From Candidatus Ferrigenium altingense (GTDB lineage: Bacteria; Pseudomonadota; Gammaproteobacteria; Burkholderiales; Gallionellaceae): 64,000 nucleotides of DNA. The stretch lies in the NCBI GenBank assembly GCA_020621985.1, contig JAHRYS010000001.1, positions 526,459-590,458 of the forward strand, given 5' to 3'. The notes beneath the pieces are model-generated. The model worked only from the letters and a program-made list of their open reading frames with translations, was not told the DNA's origin and made no database searches. Positions 15,119 to 26,113 of this stretch are shown in pieces. Each line of letters starts with the position of its first letter. The stretch's first letter is position 1. The translations under genes were made by a program, and so were the position numbers.

Positions 15119-16542
15119 AGAACCTCGCCCGCATAATCCGCCAGCCGTGACCGTTCGCCGCGCATCAGCGTGACATGCCCGCCGTGCGCCCAGCCCTTGA
15201 AACGATCCACCACGTAAGTCAGGCCGGAGCTGCCTTCGGTGAGGTAGGGCGTATCGATCTGCGCGATATTGCCCATGCACACCACTTTGGTGCCGGGGCC
15301 GGCGCGCGTCACCAGCGTCTTCATCTGCTTGGGCGTGAGGTTTTGCGCCTCGTCGATGATCAGATATTTATTCAGGAAAGTGCGTCCGCGCATGAAGTTG
15401 AGCGATTTGACCTTGACGCGCGAACGGATCAGGTCGCGTGTGGCCGCGCGACCCCAGTCGCCGCCTTCCTCGTCGGATTTGTTCAGCACATCGAGATTGT
15501 CTTCCAGCGCGCCCATCCACGGTGTCATCTTTTCTTCTTCGGTGCCGGGCAGGAAGCCGATGTCTTCGCCCACCGGAACCGTCACGCGGGTGATGATGAT
15601 TTCCGAATACAGCTTGGTTTCCAGCGTCTGCAGCAAACCGGCCGCCAGGGTTAGCAGGGTCTTGCCGGTGCCCGCCTGCCCCAGCAGGGTGACGAAATCG
15701 ATCTCCGGGTTCAGCAGCAGGTTGAGCACGAAGTTTTGCTCGCGGTTGCGCGCGGTGATGCCCCACACGTTGTTCTTGCTGTGCGTGTAATCGGTCAGCG
15801 TGCGCAGCAAGGCGGTCTTGTCATCCTGCTCCAGCACCACGGCATAAAACGGCGTGCCATTTTCCTGATAGACGAATTGGTTGACGAAAAATGCCGCGCA
15901 CAGCGGGCCGCGTATCTGGTAATAAGTGTGGCCTTCCTTTTGCCACGACTTCATGTCCTTGCCGTGCCTGTCCCAGAAATCGTCCGGCAATGGCAGCACA
16001 CCGGTGTAGAGCAGGTCGGTGTCTTCCAGCACCTTGTCGTTGAAATAATCCTGCGCTTCCAGCCCCAGCGCGCGCGCCTTGATGCGCATGTTGATGTCTT
16101 TGCTGACCAGGATTACCGCGCGTTGCGGCTGCTGTTTTTGCAGGCCGATGACGACGCCGAGGATCGCGTTGTCCGCTTTGCCCAGTTCCAGATGCTGCGG
16201 CAGTTCGTGCTTGATGAAACTGGTTTGCAGGTACAGGCGGCCGGTGCAGTTCTTGTGCGCGGCGGATTCCAGCGCGATGCCTTCCTCGATCTTGTGCGGC
16301 GCATCGCTGACGATCTCGTCGAGGAAGCGGCTGGCCTGGCGCGCGTTGCGCGCGACTTCGGTCATGCCTTTTTTCTTGTTGTCCAATTCCTCCAGCACGA
16401 ACATCGGCAGGCAGATGTCGTGTTCTTCGAAGCGGAACAGGCTGGTCGGGTCATGCAGCAATACGTTGGTGTCCAGCACGAACAATTTGGTATCGGTGCT
16501 TTTTGCTGTTTTGACCGGTTTTTTGCTTGGCGATGGAGGCAT
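15115..16542 (-). CDS. PIN-PhoH fusion ATPase (PhoH2/YlaK type)
   Basis: A 475-aa protein in two parts. An N-terminal PIN ribonuclease domain (~20-150) carries '[13 protein letters not shown]', further acidic residues and '[14 protein letters not shown]'. A C-terminal PhoH ATPase (~230-470) carries Walker A '[10 protein letters not shown]' and Walker B-like '[12 protein letters not shown]'. PIN-PhoH proteins have been described as RNA helicase/RNases linked to toxin-antitoxin loci in mycobacteria and as stand-alone genes elsewhere. Here there is no small antitoxin gene beside it. The gene starts 11 bp after the peroxiredoxin stop, suggesting co-transcription. Confidence 0.9.
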   Translation of the reverse strand: MPPSPSKKPVKTAKSTDTKLFVLDTNVLLHDPTSLFRFEEHDICLPMFVLEELDNKKKGMTEVARNARQASRFLDEIVSDAPHKIEEGIALESAAHKNCTGRLYLQTSFIKHELPQHLELGKADNAILGVVIGLQKQQPQRAVILVSKDINMRIKARALGLEAQDYFNDKVLEDTDLLYTGVLPLPDDFWDRHGKDMKSWQKEGHTYYQIRGPLCAAFFVNQFVYQENGTPFYAVVLEQDDKTALLRTLTDYTHSKNNVWGITARNREQNFVLNLLLNPEIDFVTLLGQAGTGKTLLTLAAGLLQTLETKLYSEIIITRVTVPVGEDIGFLPGTEEEKMTPWMGALEDNLDVLNKSDEEGGDWGRAATRDLIRSRVKVKSLNFMRGRTFLNKYLIIDEAQNLTPKQMKTLVTRAGPGTKVVCMGNIAQIDTPYLTEGSSGLTYVVDRFKGWAHGGHVTLMRGERSRLADYAGEVL

Positions 16543-16552
16543 GACGTTCCTT

Positions 16553-17011
16553 TTAATTTAAGGTTTTGATGAAATCCAGCACTTCCTGCGCGTGCCCATC
16601 CGCCTTGGGGCCGCGCCACTCACGGCGAAGTATGCCATTTTTATCGAGAATAAAGGTGCTGCGCTCAATACCACGCACCTGCTTGCCGTACATGTTCTTC
16701 AACTTGATCACGCCGAACAGGTTACATGCTGTTTCATCGGCATCGGAGAGCAGCGCAAAGGGCAGGGTGAATTTTGCCTTGAAGTTCTCATGCGACTTGA
16801 TGCTGTCGCGCGAAATGCCTACCACCTCGCAATCCGCCTTCTGGAACTCTGCGTGCAAATCGCGGAACTGCTGCGCCTCAGTGGTGCAACCCGGCGTATT
16901 GTCCTTGGGGTAAAAATAAATGGCCAGATGCTTATCGCGCGCGCCGGACAAGGTGAAGGTCTGTCCACCGGTGGCTGGCAAGGAGAAATCAGCGATATTG
17001 TTTTTGGGCAT
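16553..17011 (-). CDS. bcp: peroxiredoxin, Bcp/PrxQ type
   Basis: A 152-aa thioredoxin-fold peroxidase with the peroxidatic cysteine in 'PKDNTPGCTTEAQQFRD', conserved Arg in 'RSTFILDKNG' and the end 'HAQEVLDFIKTLN'. It reduces hydroperoxides with thioredoxin. The usual resolving Cys five residues after the first is replaced by Gln, and the other two cysteines (in 'KADCEVVG' and 'ETACNLFG') are not at standard positions. It may therefore act as a 1-Cys or atypical enzyme. Start at 17011 gives MPKNNIADFSL; an upstream ATG at 17029 is possible and has a GGCGG site. Confidence 0.9.
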   Translation of the reverse strand: MPKNNIADFSLPATGGQTFTLSGARDKHLAIYFYPKDNTPGCTTEAQQFRDLHAEFQKADCEVVGISRDSIKSHENFKAKFTLPFALLSDADETACNLFGVIKLKNMYGKQVRGIERSTFILDKNGILRREWRGPKADGHAQEVLDFIKTLN

Positions 17012-17080
17012 AAAACATTTACTCAACATGCCGCCATTCTTGTCAAAAAACGCGGCAAAGGCAAGCATTGGATCAACCCG

Positions 17081-18124
17081 TCAATCCGGGGAGTCCGCTT
17101 GCGGCGTGTCGACCTGGCAGGGTTTGCCGCACTCTGGAGTGACAAGGTGCCGCACGCAATTCCGCCCGCCATGTTTGGCGCTGTAAAGAGCGGCATCCGC
17201 CGCTTCCAGAAAACAGGTTGCATTGCAGCTGGTATCCGGTTGGTAGGAGACGATGCCGATGCTGATGGTAAGGTGGTCGGCAACCGTTGATGTGCCATGC
17301 GGGATGTTCAAGCCGGAAACGGCAACGCGCAGCTTTTCCGCAACTATCCGGCCTCCCTCTGACCCGGAATCGGGCAAAATGATGGCAAATTCTTCACCGC
17401 CATAGCGCGTCACCACGTCAGTAGGGCGGTGTAATTGCGATTTGAGCGCTTTCACGACTGAAATTAACACTTTGTCACCGGCGGGGTGCCCATAGCGGTC
17501 GTTGTAGTCCTTGAAAAAATCCACGTCCAGCATGATCAGGGAAAGCGGAATGTTCTGCCGCTGTGCGCGGCTAAATTCGGCTGTAAAGCGCTCATCAAAA
17601 AAACGCCGGTTGTATGCGCCGGTTAAAGCATCCGTGATAGCTGCTTTGCTGAGCCGCTCGGAATACGATTTTAAAACCCGTTCGCGCTTGATGGATAAGG
17701 TGGCATCGGTAACTTGTATCAAACAAAGGCGCTTTTTTTCGCTGGTGACGATGGGCGTAATGATGATGGACTGCTGCATGCGATCCTGCTTGCGATGCGC
17801 GACCGGCAAGGGGTAAAGCGGCAATGGCGAGCGGTGCAGCGCATTGGAAAGGATAATCGGCAGCTTATAGTGCAGCACGTTCCTGAGGGCGTTTTTGAAG
17901 GAGGCCGCCAGCCCGTCGGGGAATAACGATCCGAGAAAGTGATTCAACGCAGATTCGGCTGGAATGCCGCTATGTTGGGCAATCCAGTCATTCCACAGCA
18001 AAATCTTGCCTTCGCTGTCGACCAGAATCAGGCCGGACTTGATGCTGTCCCAGATATTCTCCGCAATTTTCCCTCCAATTTCCCCGGAGAAAGCAAACTC
18101 GTTTTTTGCCGGTATTGAGTTCAT
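17081..18124 (-). CDS. PAS-GGDEF diguanylate cyclase
   Basis: A 347-aa protein. A PAS-like sensory domain (~20-150, 'ENIWDSIKSGLILVDSEGKILLWN') is followed by a GGDEF domain with the active-site motif GGEEF ('TRYGGEEFAIILPDS'). An intact RxxD inhibitory site ('RPTD') lies five residues upstream. It makes c-di-GMP from GTP with likely product inhibition. No membrane segment. The ATG at 18124 is chosen over a TTG further upstream that would overlap the CheC gene. It is the third gene of a response regulator-CheC-cyclase operon. Confidence 0.9.
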   Translation of the reverse strand: MNSIPAKNEFAFSGEIGGKIAENIWDSIKSGLILVDSEGKILLWNDWIAQHSGIPAESALNHFLGSLFPDGLAASFKNALRNVLHYKLPIILSNALHRSPLPLYPLPVAHRKQDRMQQSIIITPIVTSEKKRLCLIQVTDATLSIKRERVLKSYSERLSKAAITDALTGAYNRRFFDERFTAEFSRAQRQNIPLSLIMLDVDFFKDYNDRYGHPAGDKVLISVVKALKSQLHRPTDVVTRYGGEEFAIILPDSGSEGGRIVAEKLRVAVSGLNIPHGTSTVADHLTISIGIVSYQPDTSCNATCFLEAADAALYSAKHGGRNCVRHLVTPECGKPCQVDTPQADSPD

Positions 18125-18137
18125 GTTTGCCCTGTTT

Positions 18138-18749
18138 TCAGATACCGGAGATGAAACGATCAATGTGAGCGAGAAGCTTCTGCAAGGATGACGAACTTAG
18201 CAGGAACATCAGGCAGCCTTGCAAATGACGTTTTTCAATGGACAGGTCAATATGCAGCACCAGGATCAGAGGTTGATTCGTTTCCGAAATGATTTGCCGC
18301 AAAACCACATCCGTTGCGCCAACGAAATAAACCGGCAGAGAGCTGTTCAGCGTCAGGTCGAGCATATCCGCCATTGAGGAAAGGCAGGCATTCAATATGA
18401 TATTGCCTAATTCGCACATGGCTTCCTGCTCGTATTCGGCCACATCCTCGATGCCTACTTGCGAAGCCATCATGTCGTGCACGATTTCCATTGCGCGTTC
18501 TTCGGTGAACAGCAGCATGGCATCGGCATTGAACGGGCCGCTGAAATGTTGCCTGACCGCGCCCAAGCGCGGGCTATTGAGCGACAAAGTATCCGCGTTG
18601 ATTTCAGATGATTGGTAGAGCTGGACGCATGGCACGGATAGCTTCACTTCATCGCCGACGATCTCGCTCAGGCTGGATGCGGCGCGACCCGCGCCGATGT
18701 TGAAAATTTCGGTAAGTGCATCGAGTTGTAATTCGGACAGCGAATTCAT
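18138..18749 (-). CDS. cheC: CheC-type CheY-P phosphatase
   Basis: A 203-aa protein carrying both CheC phosphatase signatures. One is D10-x3-E14-x2-N17 followed 23 residues later by P40. The second is E-x3-E-x2-N with the same spacing to a proline, in 'EAMCELGNIILN' and 'NSSLP'. Having both Glu/Asn pairs predicts an active phosphatase that removes phosphate from a CheY-like receiver. The probable substrate is encoded immediately upstream, since the two genes overlap by four bases. CheC is far more typical of Firmicutes and archaea than of Proteobacteria, although CheC/CheX-like proteins next to lone receivers do occur there. Confidence 0.87.
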   Translation of the reverse strand: MNSLSELQLDALTEIFNIGAGRAASSLSEIVGDEVKLSVPCVQLYQSSEINADTLSLNSPRLGAVRQHFSGPFNADAMLLFTEERAMEIVHDMMASQVGIEDVAEYEQEAMCELGNIILNACLSSMADMLDLTLNSSLPVYFVGATDVVLRQIISETNQPLILVLHIDLSIEKRHLQGCLMFLLSSSSLQKLLAHIDRFISGI

Positions 18750-19129
18750 GGGTTGCTCTCGAAAAACTCAAGCGCCTGCGCCACGCTGTTTTCCGTGACT
18801 GGCTTGGCGACGAACCGCGCACCGAGCGCGGCAGCGCGGGTCTGATGGCTTTGCTGGATGTTGGACGAAAAGATGGCGACGCGGATGCCCGGATACTTGG
18901 CGAGGATTTGCTCGGCCGCATCGGTGCCGATGATTCCCGGCATGTTGATGTCCATGGTGCAGTAATTCGGCGTGTCACGGTCCACAATTTCCAGCGCTTC
19001 GTTGCCGCTGGCGGCTTCGATGATGATCCATTGCGGGTATTTGGCGAGTACGAAAGTGCGTATCATCATGCGCGATACGCGGCTGTCATCTACGATGAGC
19101 AGCGTTTTGATGCTGTTGCGGTGTGGCAC
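18746..19129 (-). CDS. single-domain response regulator (CheY-like)
   Basis: A 127-aa receiver-only protein: acidic pair D14-D15 in 'LLIVDDSRVSR', phospho-acceptor D60 in 'YCTMDINMPG', Ser88 in 'IFSSN' and K109 in 'RFVAKPV'. All five switch residues are present. There is no output domain, so it acts by protein contact. It starts with GTG after AGGGG. Its stop overlaps the CheC start (ATGA). The operon suggests a phosphorylated receiver reset by CheC and linked to c-di-GMP production by the third gene. The cognate kinase is not in the window. Confidence 0.9.
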   Translation of the reverse strand: MPHRNSIKTLLIVDDSRVSRMMIRTFVLAKYPQWIIIEAASGNEALEIVDRDTPNYCTMDINMPGIIGTDAAEQILAKYPGIRVAIFSSNIQQSHQTRAAALGARFVAKPVTENSVAQALEFFESNP

Positions 19130-19261
19130 ACAAATTCCCCTGAGACTAGATTAACTTTATATGATGGCGATTTTAACGCAGTTTGGTATTTTCTAAACGC
19201 CTTTCGGTGCGGCATAGACTAGGGGATATTCACCGTAATCGGCCGGGGAAGGGTGCTTTGG

Positions 19262-19291
19262 TTGACAGGCAGTGCAGTAAAAAACTACATT
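19262..19291 (+). promoter_or_regulatory. candidate sigma-70 promoter of acs
   Basis: ttgaca (19262-19267) and tacatt (19286-19291) are separated by 18 bp, ending 58 bp before the acs ATG. The -35 is a perfect consensus and the -10 is moderate. Confidence 0.45.
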
Positions 19292-19349
19292 TACCCATTA
19301 CGAAGCTTGTCCTTCCGGACGCAACCACAAACGCCAATCAGGAGATCGC

Positions 19350-21317
<1,968 letters not shown>

Positions 21318-21354
21318 TTTCGTTTAGTTATCAACGCAGGCATTACGCCGCAGT

Positions 21355-21386
21355 TGTAGTGGCTGGCTATCAGACCTGCCACTACA
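21355..21386. repeat. 9-bp inverted repeat downstream of acs
   Basis: tgtagtggc (21355-21363) and gccactaca (21378-21386) pair around a 14-nt loop, 38 bp past the acs stop. There is no T-tract, so it could be a weak transcript end or another small palindromic element. Confidence 0.5.
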
Positions 21387-21476
21387 GTTCGCCCAATTTG
21401 TTCATACCGTTTCGGTTGACCCGGCCGCAGCACTTCGACTACTATCGCGCCAGTTTTGACCTTCAGGAGGGCGTAA

Positions 21477-22985
21477 GTGCCATTGATTCGACTGATTTTT
21501 TCTGCACTGCTTGCCCTTTGCACTTTAGCCTTCCCAATCGCGTACGCGCCAATCGCACATGCGGAAGAGCAGCTCGCCCTGAGTACTTCTTCCCCTGATC
21601 CCGCAGCCCCCCTGACACTTTCAACCGCGCGCAATATCAAGCTGGAGCTCATCCCGGATAATGGCTTGGCAACGGGCGACCTTTGGGTGCGCATCCGCAG
21701 CGGTTTCGCGATGCGCGACCTGGACAGCCCTTTGGTTGCGAAACATGAGCAATGGTACGCCAGCCGCCCCGATTACGTGGCGCGCATGACCGACCGCGCG
21801 CGCCGCTATCTTCACCACATCACGGTCGAGGTGGAACGGCGCGGCATGCCCAGCGAAATCGCGCTGCTGCCGATGATAGAAAGCGCCTTTAACCCAGGCG
21901 CCTATTCAACCAGCCGCGCCTCGGGCATCTGGCAATTCATTCCTTCCACCGGCAAGAGCTTCGGCATGCAGCAAAACTGGTGGTATGACGGCAGGCGCGA
22001 TGTCATCAGCGCAACCAACGGCGCGCTCGATTACCTGCAAAAACTGCATGACATGTTCGGCGACTGGGAACTGGCGCTGGCCGCCTATAACTGGGGCGAG
22101 GGTGCGGTGCAACGCGCGCAGGAACGCAATCGCCGCCGCGGCCTGCCGGTAAATTACACGAGCCTGAAAATGCCGGACGAGACGCGCAACTACGTGCCGA
22201 AGTTGCTGGCTGTCAAAAATATCATCGCCAACCCCGCCAGTTTCGGCCTGGTGCTGGAATCTATCCACGATGAGCCTTATTTTGCGGCAGTTTCAACTGC
22301 CAAGCATATTGACGTGAAGCTGGCCGCAAAGCTGGCCGACATTTCGATGGAAGAATTCATCGCGCTCAATCCCGCGCATAACCGCCCGGTCATTCTGCAA
22401 GACAACAGCGACCTGATTCTGTTGCCGATAGGCGCCGTTGAGACCTTCCGTACCAATTTGGAGAGCTACGACAAGCCGCTGGTCAGCTGGCAATCCTACC
22501 AGCCCAAAAAAGGCGAGCGCCTCGACAAGCTTGCACCGCGTTTCGGTTTATCCGTCGAGAAACTCAAATCGGTGAACGGCCTGTCGGGACGCGCCAAGGT
22601 CAGTACCGGACAAACCTTGCTGGTGCCGATCAGTGGCGGAGAAAGCGAAGCGGACGCTGAATTTGAAGTGTTCAACTTACACCTTGCGCCTGTTTACGAT
22701 AGCGGTCGGACTATCAAACACACTGCACGCAAGGGCGATACGATTGCCAGCGTGGCGCGTCGTTACCATGTCAGCATCGCAAAACTGAAGCAGTGGAATG
22801 GGCCGTTGAAAACCATCCGGCTTGGTCAGGTCATTACCATCGCACAGGCTGCGCCCCGCAAGCCTTCCGGTCGCCTGAGCAAATCCGCCGGTCGCCTGCA
22901 CAAGGCGGCACAAAGTGGCCCAGCCAAAAACGGCACGTTAAAACGCGTAAGCGCTGTTATAAACAGCGGACATCCCGGAACCTAG
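21477..22985 (+). CDS. mltD: membrane-bound lytic murein transglycosylase D
   Basis: A 502-aa exported protein with a GTG start after a strong CAGGAGG. The signal sequence is at residues 1-29. An SLT domain (~110-240) carries catalytic Glu in 'ALLPMIESAFNPGAYSTSRA', then 'GIWQFIPSTGKSFGM' and 'ALAAYNWGEGAV'. Two LysM repeats lie near residues 345-390 and 415-460 ('HTARKGDTIASVARRYHVSI'). The enzyme cleaves peptidoglycan glycan strands with formation of 1,6-anhydro ends. No lipobox cysteine is obvious, so it may be periplasmic rather than a lipoprotein. Its TAG lies in the same CTAG as the convergent yqjK-like stop. Confidence 0.93.
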   Translation: MPLIRLIFSALLALCTLAFPIAYAPIAHAEEQLALSTSSPDPAAPLTLSTARNIKLELIPDNGLATGDLWVRIRSGFAMRDLDSPLVAKHEQWYASRPDYVARMTDRARRYLHHITVEVERRGMPSEIALLPMIESAFNPGAYSTSRASGIWQFIPSTGKSFGMQQNWWYDGRRDVISATNGALDYLQKLHDMFGDWELALAAYNWGEGAVQRAQERNRRRGLPVNYTSLKMPDETRNYVPKLLAVKNIIANPASFGLVLESIHDEPYFAAVSTAKHIDVKLAAKLADISMEEFIALNPAHNRPVILQDNSDLILLPIGAVETFRTNLESYDKPLVSWQSYQPKKGERLDKLAPRFGLSVEKLKSVNGLSGRAKVSTGQTLLVPISGGESEADAEFEVFNLHLAPVYDSGRTIKHTARKGDTIASVARRYHVSIAKLKQWNGPLKTIRLGQVITIAQAAPRKPSGRLSKSAGRLHKAAQSGPAKNGTLKRVSAVINSGHPGT

Positions 22986-23281
22986 CTTCGCGGCGATAAT
23001 CTTTCCGAAAGCGCGGTGAGGAAACGGTATCCCTTCCACACCCGCCATCCGCTCTTCACCAAACCAACCACGCCGCGCCGGCGAATCACGAATAGCGCGA
23101 CCACACCGGCGACCAGCGCAGGATGGGAACGCAGAAAACGCACGACGGCCAATCCCTGATCAGCCAATGCCAGCGGAGCTTGCCAGCGTGCGCCGATTTG
23201 CGCGACCTGCCCACGCTGCGCGGCGATTTTTGCCAGCAATTCGCCGCGACGTTGCATCACTGCGAGCATCTGCTCATTCAT
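22982..23281 (-). CDS. YqjK-like protein
   Basis: A 99-aa protein starting MNEQMLAVMQRRGELLAKIAAQR. It has the YqjK pattern: a basic N-terminal helix, a short hydrophobic stretch 'HPALVAGVVALFVIRRRG' and a basic tail. It is the third gene of a yqjD-yqjE-yqjK-like operon; its start overlaps the end of the holin-like gene by 8 bp. Function in the family is not settled; the trio is associated with the inner membrane and stress in enterobacteria. Confidence 0.7.
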   Translation of the reverse strand: MNEQMLAVMQRRGELLAKIAAQRGQVAQIGARWQAPLALADQGLAVVRFLRSHPALVAGVVALFVIRRRGVVGLVKSGWRVWKGYRFLTALSERLSPRS

Positions 23282-23657
23282 GGCCGGTTTCCAGTTGCTC
23301 CCTGTCCTTGGTCAATTCGGCCAGGCTGGCGGAAAATAATCGGGATCTGGCCTGCGCCTTGCTGCGCAGCAGCATTGCCATCAGCGTGCCCAATGCAAGG
23401 AAAATGGCGCTCAGCGCACCAAGCGCCGCAAGGCGATGATCGTCCCAGAACAGAACCACGATGAAAGCCGTGAGCAGCAGAATGCCGACGCCGAAACAGA
23501 ATAACGCGAACAAAGTAAAAAGGAGCATCTGCGTTAAACGCAGACGCTCCTCTTGCAACTCATTTGCCAGCAGTTCAAGCCGCGTCGAAGCGATGGAGGT
23601 TACCGTGGACAGCAACTGCTTGATCGACCCCATCAGCCCCGCGCCTGCTTCAGCCAT
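23274..23657 (-). CDS. YqjE/holin-superfamily-III-like membrane protein
   Basis: A 127-aa protein with two adjacent transmembrane helices ('MLLFTLFALFCFGVGILLLTA' and 'LAALGALSAIFLALGTLMAML') after an amphipathic N-terminal helix ('ASTRLELLANELQEERLR'). This is the layout of the YqjE / Phage_holin_3_6 family. The family name does not mean phage: here it is the middle gene of the yqjD-E-K set, starting 3 bp after the DUF883 gene. Likely an inner-membrane structural or stress protein. Confidence 0.78.
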   Translation of the reverse strand: MAEAGAGLMGSIKQLLSTVTSIASTRLELLANELQEERLRLTQMLLFTLFALFCFGVGILLLTAFIVVLFWDDHRLAALGALSAIFLALGTLMAMLLRSKAQARSRLFSASLAELTKDREQLETGHE

Positions 23658-23660
23658 TGC

Positions 23661-23990
23661 TTAACGTCCGCGCGAAATCAGCATACCTATAACCAACCCT
23701 ACTCCGGCAGCGATGCCGACGGCCTTCCATGGATTTTCATGCACATATTCGTCGGTTACTTTTGCCGCCTCTTTGGTCTTGGCGACCACAGCATCCTGCG
23801 CGGCAGCAAGACGCTGTTTGGCTGCTGCCAGATTTTCCTGGATGCGCTCGCGTGCCGCCGACACTTTTTCACCTGCCTGGCCGGCCGTTGCGCGCAGCAA
23901 CTCCTCGGCATCCGCCACTACGACACGCAAATCCTGCATGAGTTTTTCCTTGCTGACTTCGTTTTCTACGTTTGCTAATTTGGCATTCAT
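23661..23990 (-). CDS. ElaB/YqjD (DUF883) family membrane-anchored protein
   Basis: A 109-aa protein from the ATG at 23990 (site ggag). A long amphipathic helix region (residues ~10-80) is followed by 'YVHENPWKAVGIAAGVGLVIGMLI' and the C-terminal 'SRGR', the family hallmark: a tail anchor ending in basic residues. ElaB/YqjD proteins tether ribosomes to the inner membrane in stationary phase in E. coli. First gene of the three-gene operon. Confidence 0.88.
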   Translation of the reverse strand: MNAKLANVENEVSKEKLMQDLRVVVADAEELLRATAGQAGEKVSAARERIQENLAAAKQRLAAAQDAVVAKTKEAAKVTDEYVHENPWKAVGIAAGVGLVIGMLISRGR

Positions 23991-24112
23991 GATTCGCTCC
24001 TTAAAGAATGAAAAAATATCACCACTCGATGATGCGCAACCGCCCGGCAATCCCCGGATACTCTGTTGCCTTTTTAATCCAAAGACACTGGGACGTCAAT
24101 ATAAACATTTTT

Positions 24113-26113
24113 TCATGCATGGTGGCAGCGCACGCTATGCGTTGCCGCGACATTGCGTTCCTCCGGTGATGCCTCGCGGCAACGTGCGGTAGCAAGCGCA
24201 CAGCGCGGCGCGAAATGGCAGCCAGGCGGCGGGTTGGCGGGCGACGGCAAGTCGCCATCCAGCCGGATGCGCCCCCGGCCTTTGCCATCGATGCGCGGCA
24301 CGGCGGACAACAGGGCCTGCGTATAGGGATGCCTGGGCGCGCGCAGCACCTCTTCCGCCTTGCCGTGTTCGACGATGCGCCCGAGGTACATGACGCATAC
24401 CTCGTGAGCGAGGTATTCCACCACCGCGAGGTTGTGGGTGATGAACAGATAGCTCAGGTTCAATTCCTGTTGCAGCGACTTCAGCAGATTCAAAATCTGC
24501 GCCTGTACCGATACATCCAGCGCGCTGGTCGGTTCGTCGCAGATCAGCAGTTGCGGCGATACGGCGAGCGCGCGCGCGATCGCGATGCGCTGCCGTTGCC
24601 CGCCGGAGAACTCGTGCGGGTAACGCCATTTGGCGCCGCGCGCCAGGCCGACCTGGTCGAGCAGGGTGTCGATAAGCGTTTGGCGCGCCGCACTGCCGCT
24701 GCCGATATTCAGCGCGGCCATGCCCTCTTCGAGAATTTCCGCGACGCGCATTTTCGGGTTCAGCGAAGCGTAGGGGTCCTGGAACACCATCTGCATCGCC
24801 GCGCGCCGGGTGCGCAATTCGCGCGCCGCAAGCCCGGTCAGCTCGCGCCCGGCCAGCCGCACGCTGCCCGCCGTGGGCGGAATCAATTGCAGCAAGGCCT
24901 TGCCCAGCGTGGTCTTGCCGCAGCCGGATTCGCCGACCAGCGCCAGCGTGCGCCCCTGCGGAATCTCCAGCGACACGCCGTCCACCGCCTTCACCTGCCC
25001 GATCACGCGCTGCAGGATGCCTTTGCGGATCGGGAAATGGACTTGCAGGTTTTCAACCTGCAAGAGGGAAGGGGGAAGGGGGAAGGGGGAAGGGGTACTT
25101 CCGGATACACTTTCCGCCACGTCGGCTTCGCGATTTTTCCCTTCTCCCTTCCCTCTTCCCCCTTCCTCATAAAGATGGCACCTCACCCCCCGTCCCTCCT
25201 CCAGCACCGTCCATTCCGGCGTCTGTTCGCTGCACAGCGCCCATGCCTTGCCGCAGCGCGGCGCAAAGCGGCAGCCCCGCGTGATGCTGCCCGGCGGCGG
25301 CACGCTGCCGGGAATGGCGGCCAGCGGCTGATTGCGCCGCGCCGCATCGGGCAGGGCGGCGAACAATTGTTGCGTGTAGGGATGCAGCGGCTTGGCGAAC
25401 AACTGTTCGCGGCTGGCCTGCTCGACGATCTGCCCGGCATACATCACGCCGACCCGGTGCGCCATTTCCGCGACCACGCCGAGGTCGTGCGTGATCAGCA
25501 GCAGCGACATGCCGGTGGCATCCTGCGTGTCGCGCAGCAGCTGTAGCACCTGCGCCTGGATCGTCACGTCCAGCGCGGTGGTCGGCTCGTCGGCGATCAA
25601 CAGTTTCGGCTGACCGGCCAGCGCCATCGCGATCATCACGCGCTGTTTCATCCCGCCGGAAAACTGGAACGGGTATTCCGCCACGCGCCGCGCGGCATCG
25701 GGGATGCCGACCTGGGCGAGCAATTCCGCGCACCGCTGTTGCGCCGCCGCGCCGCGCAGACCCTGGTGCAATGCCAACGCCTCGGCGATCTGCTGGCCGA
25801 CGGTCAGCACCGGATTCAGGCTCAGCGCCGGCTCTTGGAAAATCATCGCCGCCGTGCCGCCGCGCACGCCGCACATCTCGCGTTCGCGCAAACCGAACAG
25901 CTCCGCGCCATCCAGTTGCGCCGTGCCGCCCGCATGCACCACGCCGTCCGGCAGCAGGCGCAGCAGCGACAGCGCGGTCATCGACTTGCCGCAGCCCGAT
26001 TCACCGAGCAGCGCGAAAGTCTCTCCCGCCAGAATGCCGAAAGAAATATCGTCTACGATGCGCGTGCCGTTGTGCAGCTGCGTGATCAGATTCTCGACCT
26101 TCAGCAGGCTCAT
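24113..26113 (-). CDS. yejF: YejF-type double-ATPase of a peptide ABC importer
   Basis: A 666-aa fused ATPase with two complete ABC domains: Walker A '[12 protein letters not shown]' and signature '[12 protein letters not shown]' in the first, '[14 protein letters not shown]' and '[12 protein letters not shown]' in the second. Both have Dpp/Opp-type C-terminal extensions ('[12 protein letters not shown]', '[12 protein letters not shown]'). It powers uptake of peptides, including microcin C in E. coli YejABEF. Start at 26113 with GGAGCGC before it and a 4-bp overlap with yejE. The linker between the ATPases contains a low-complexity insert encoded by a purine/pyrimidine repeat (25063-25168). 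Confidence 0.92.
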   Translation of the reverse strand: MSLLKVENLITQLHNGTRIVDDISFGILAGETFALLGESGCGKSMTALSLLRLLPDGVVHAGGTAQLDGAELFGLREREMCGVRGGTAAMIFQEPALSLNPVLTVGQQIAEALALHQGLRGAAAQQRCAELLAQVGIPDAARRVAEYPFQFSGGMKQRVMIAMALAGQPKLLIADEPTTALDVTIQAQVLQLLRDTQDATGMSLLLITHDLGVVAEMAHRVGVMYAGQIVEQASREQLFAKPLHPYTQQLFAALPDAARRNQPLAAIPGSVPPPGSITRGCRFAPRCGKAWALCSEQTPEWTVLEEGRGVRCHLYEEGGRGKGEGKNREADVAESVSGSTPSPFPLPPSLLQVENLQVHFPIRKGILQRVIGQVKAVDGVSLEIPQGRTLALVGESGCGKTTLGKALLQLIPPTAGSVRLAGRELTGLAARELRTRRAAMQMVFQDPYASLNPKMRVAEILEEGMAALNIGSGSAARQTLIDTLLDQVGLARGAKWRYPHEFSGGQRQRIAIARALAVSPQLLICDEPTSALDVSVQAQILNLLKSLQQELNLSYLFITHNLAVVEYLAHEVCVMYLGRIVEHGKAEEVLRAPRHPYTQALLSAVPRIDGKGRGRIRLDGDLPSPANPPPGCHFAPRCALATARCREASPEERNVAATHSVRCHHA
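25063..25168. repeat. in-frame purine/pyrimidine mirror repeat inside yejF
   Basis: A purine block (gggaagggggaagg type, 25063-25095) and a pyrimidine block (cttcccccttcc type, 25135-25168) form an imperfect inverted repeat around ~40 nt. It is translated as a Gly/Glu/Lys-rich then Pro/Ser-rich linker, keeps frame and separates the two ABC domains. A compositionally similar block lies between ilvC and psd (31873-31952). Confidence 0.75.

Noticed and set aside
15115-16542. PIN-PhoH as part of a toxin-antitoxin pair
   Set aside because: No small antitoxin ORF upstream; the neighbour is a peroxiredoxin.
23274-23657. Phage holin
   Set aside because: The holin-superfamily name is historical; the gene lies in a yqjD-E-K-like chromosomal operon.
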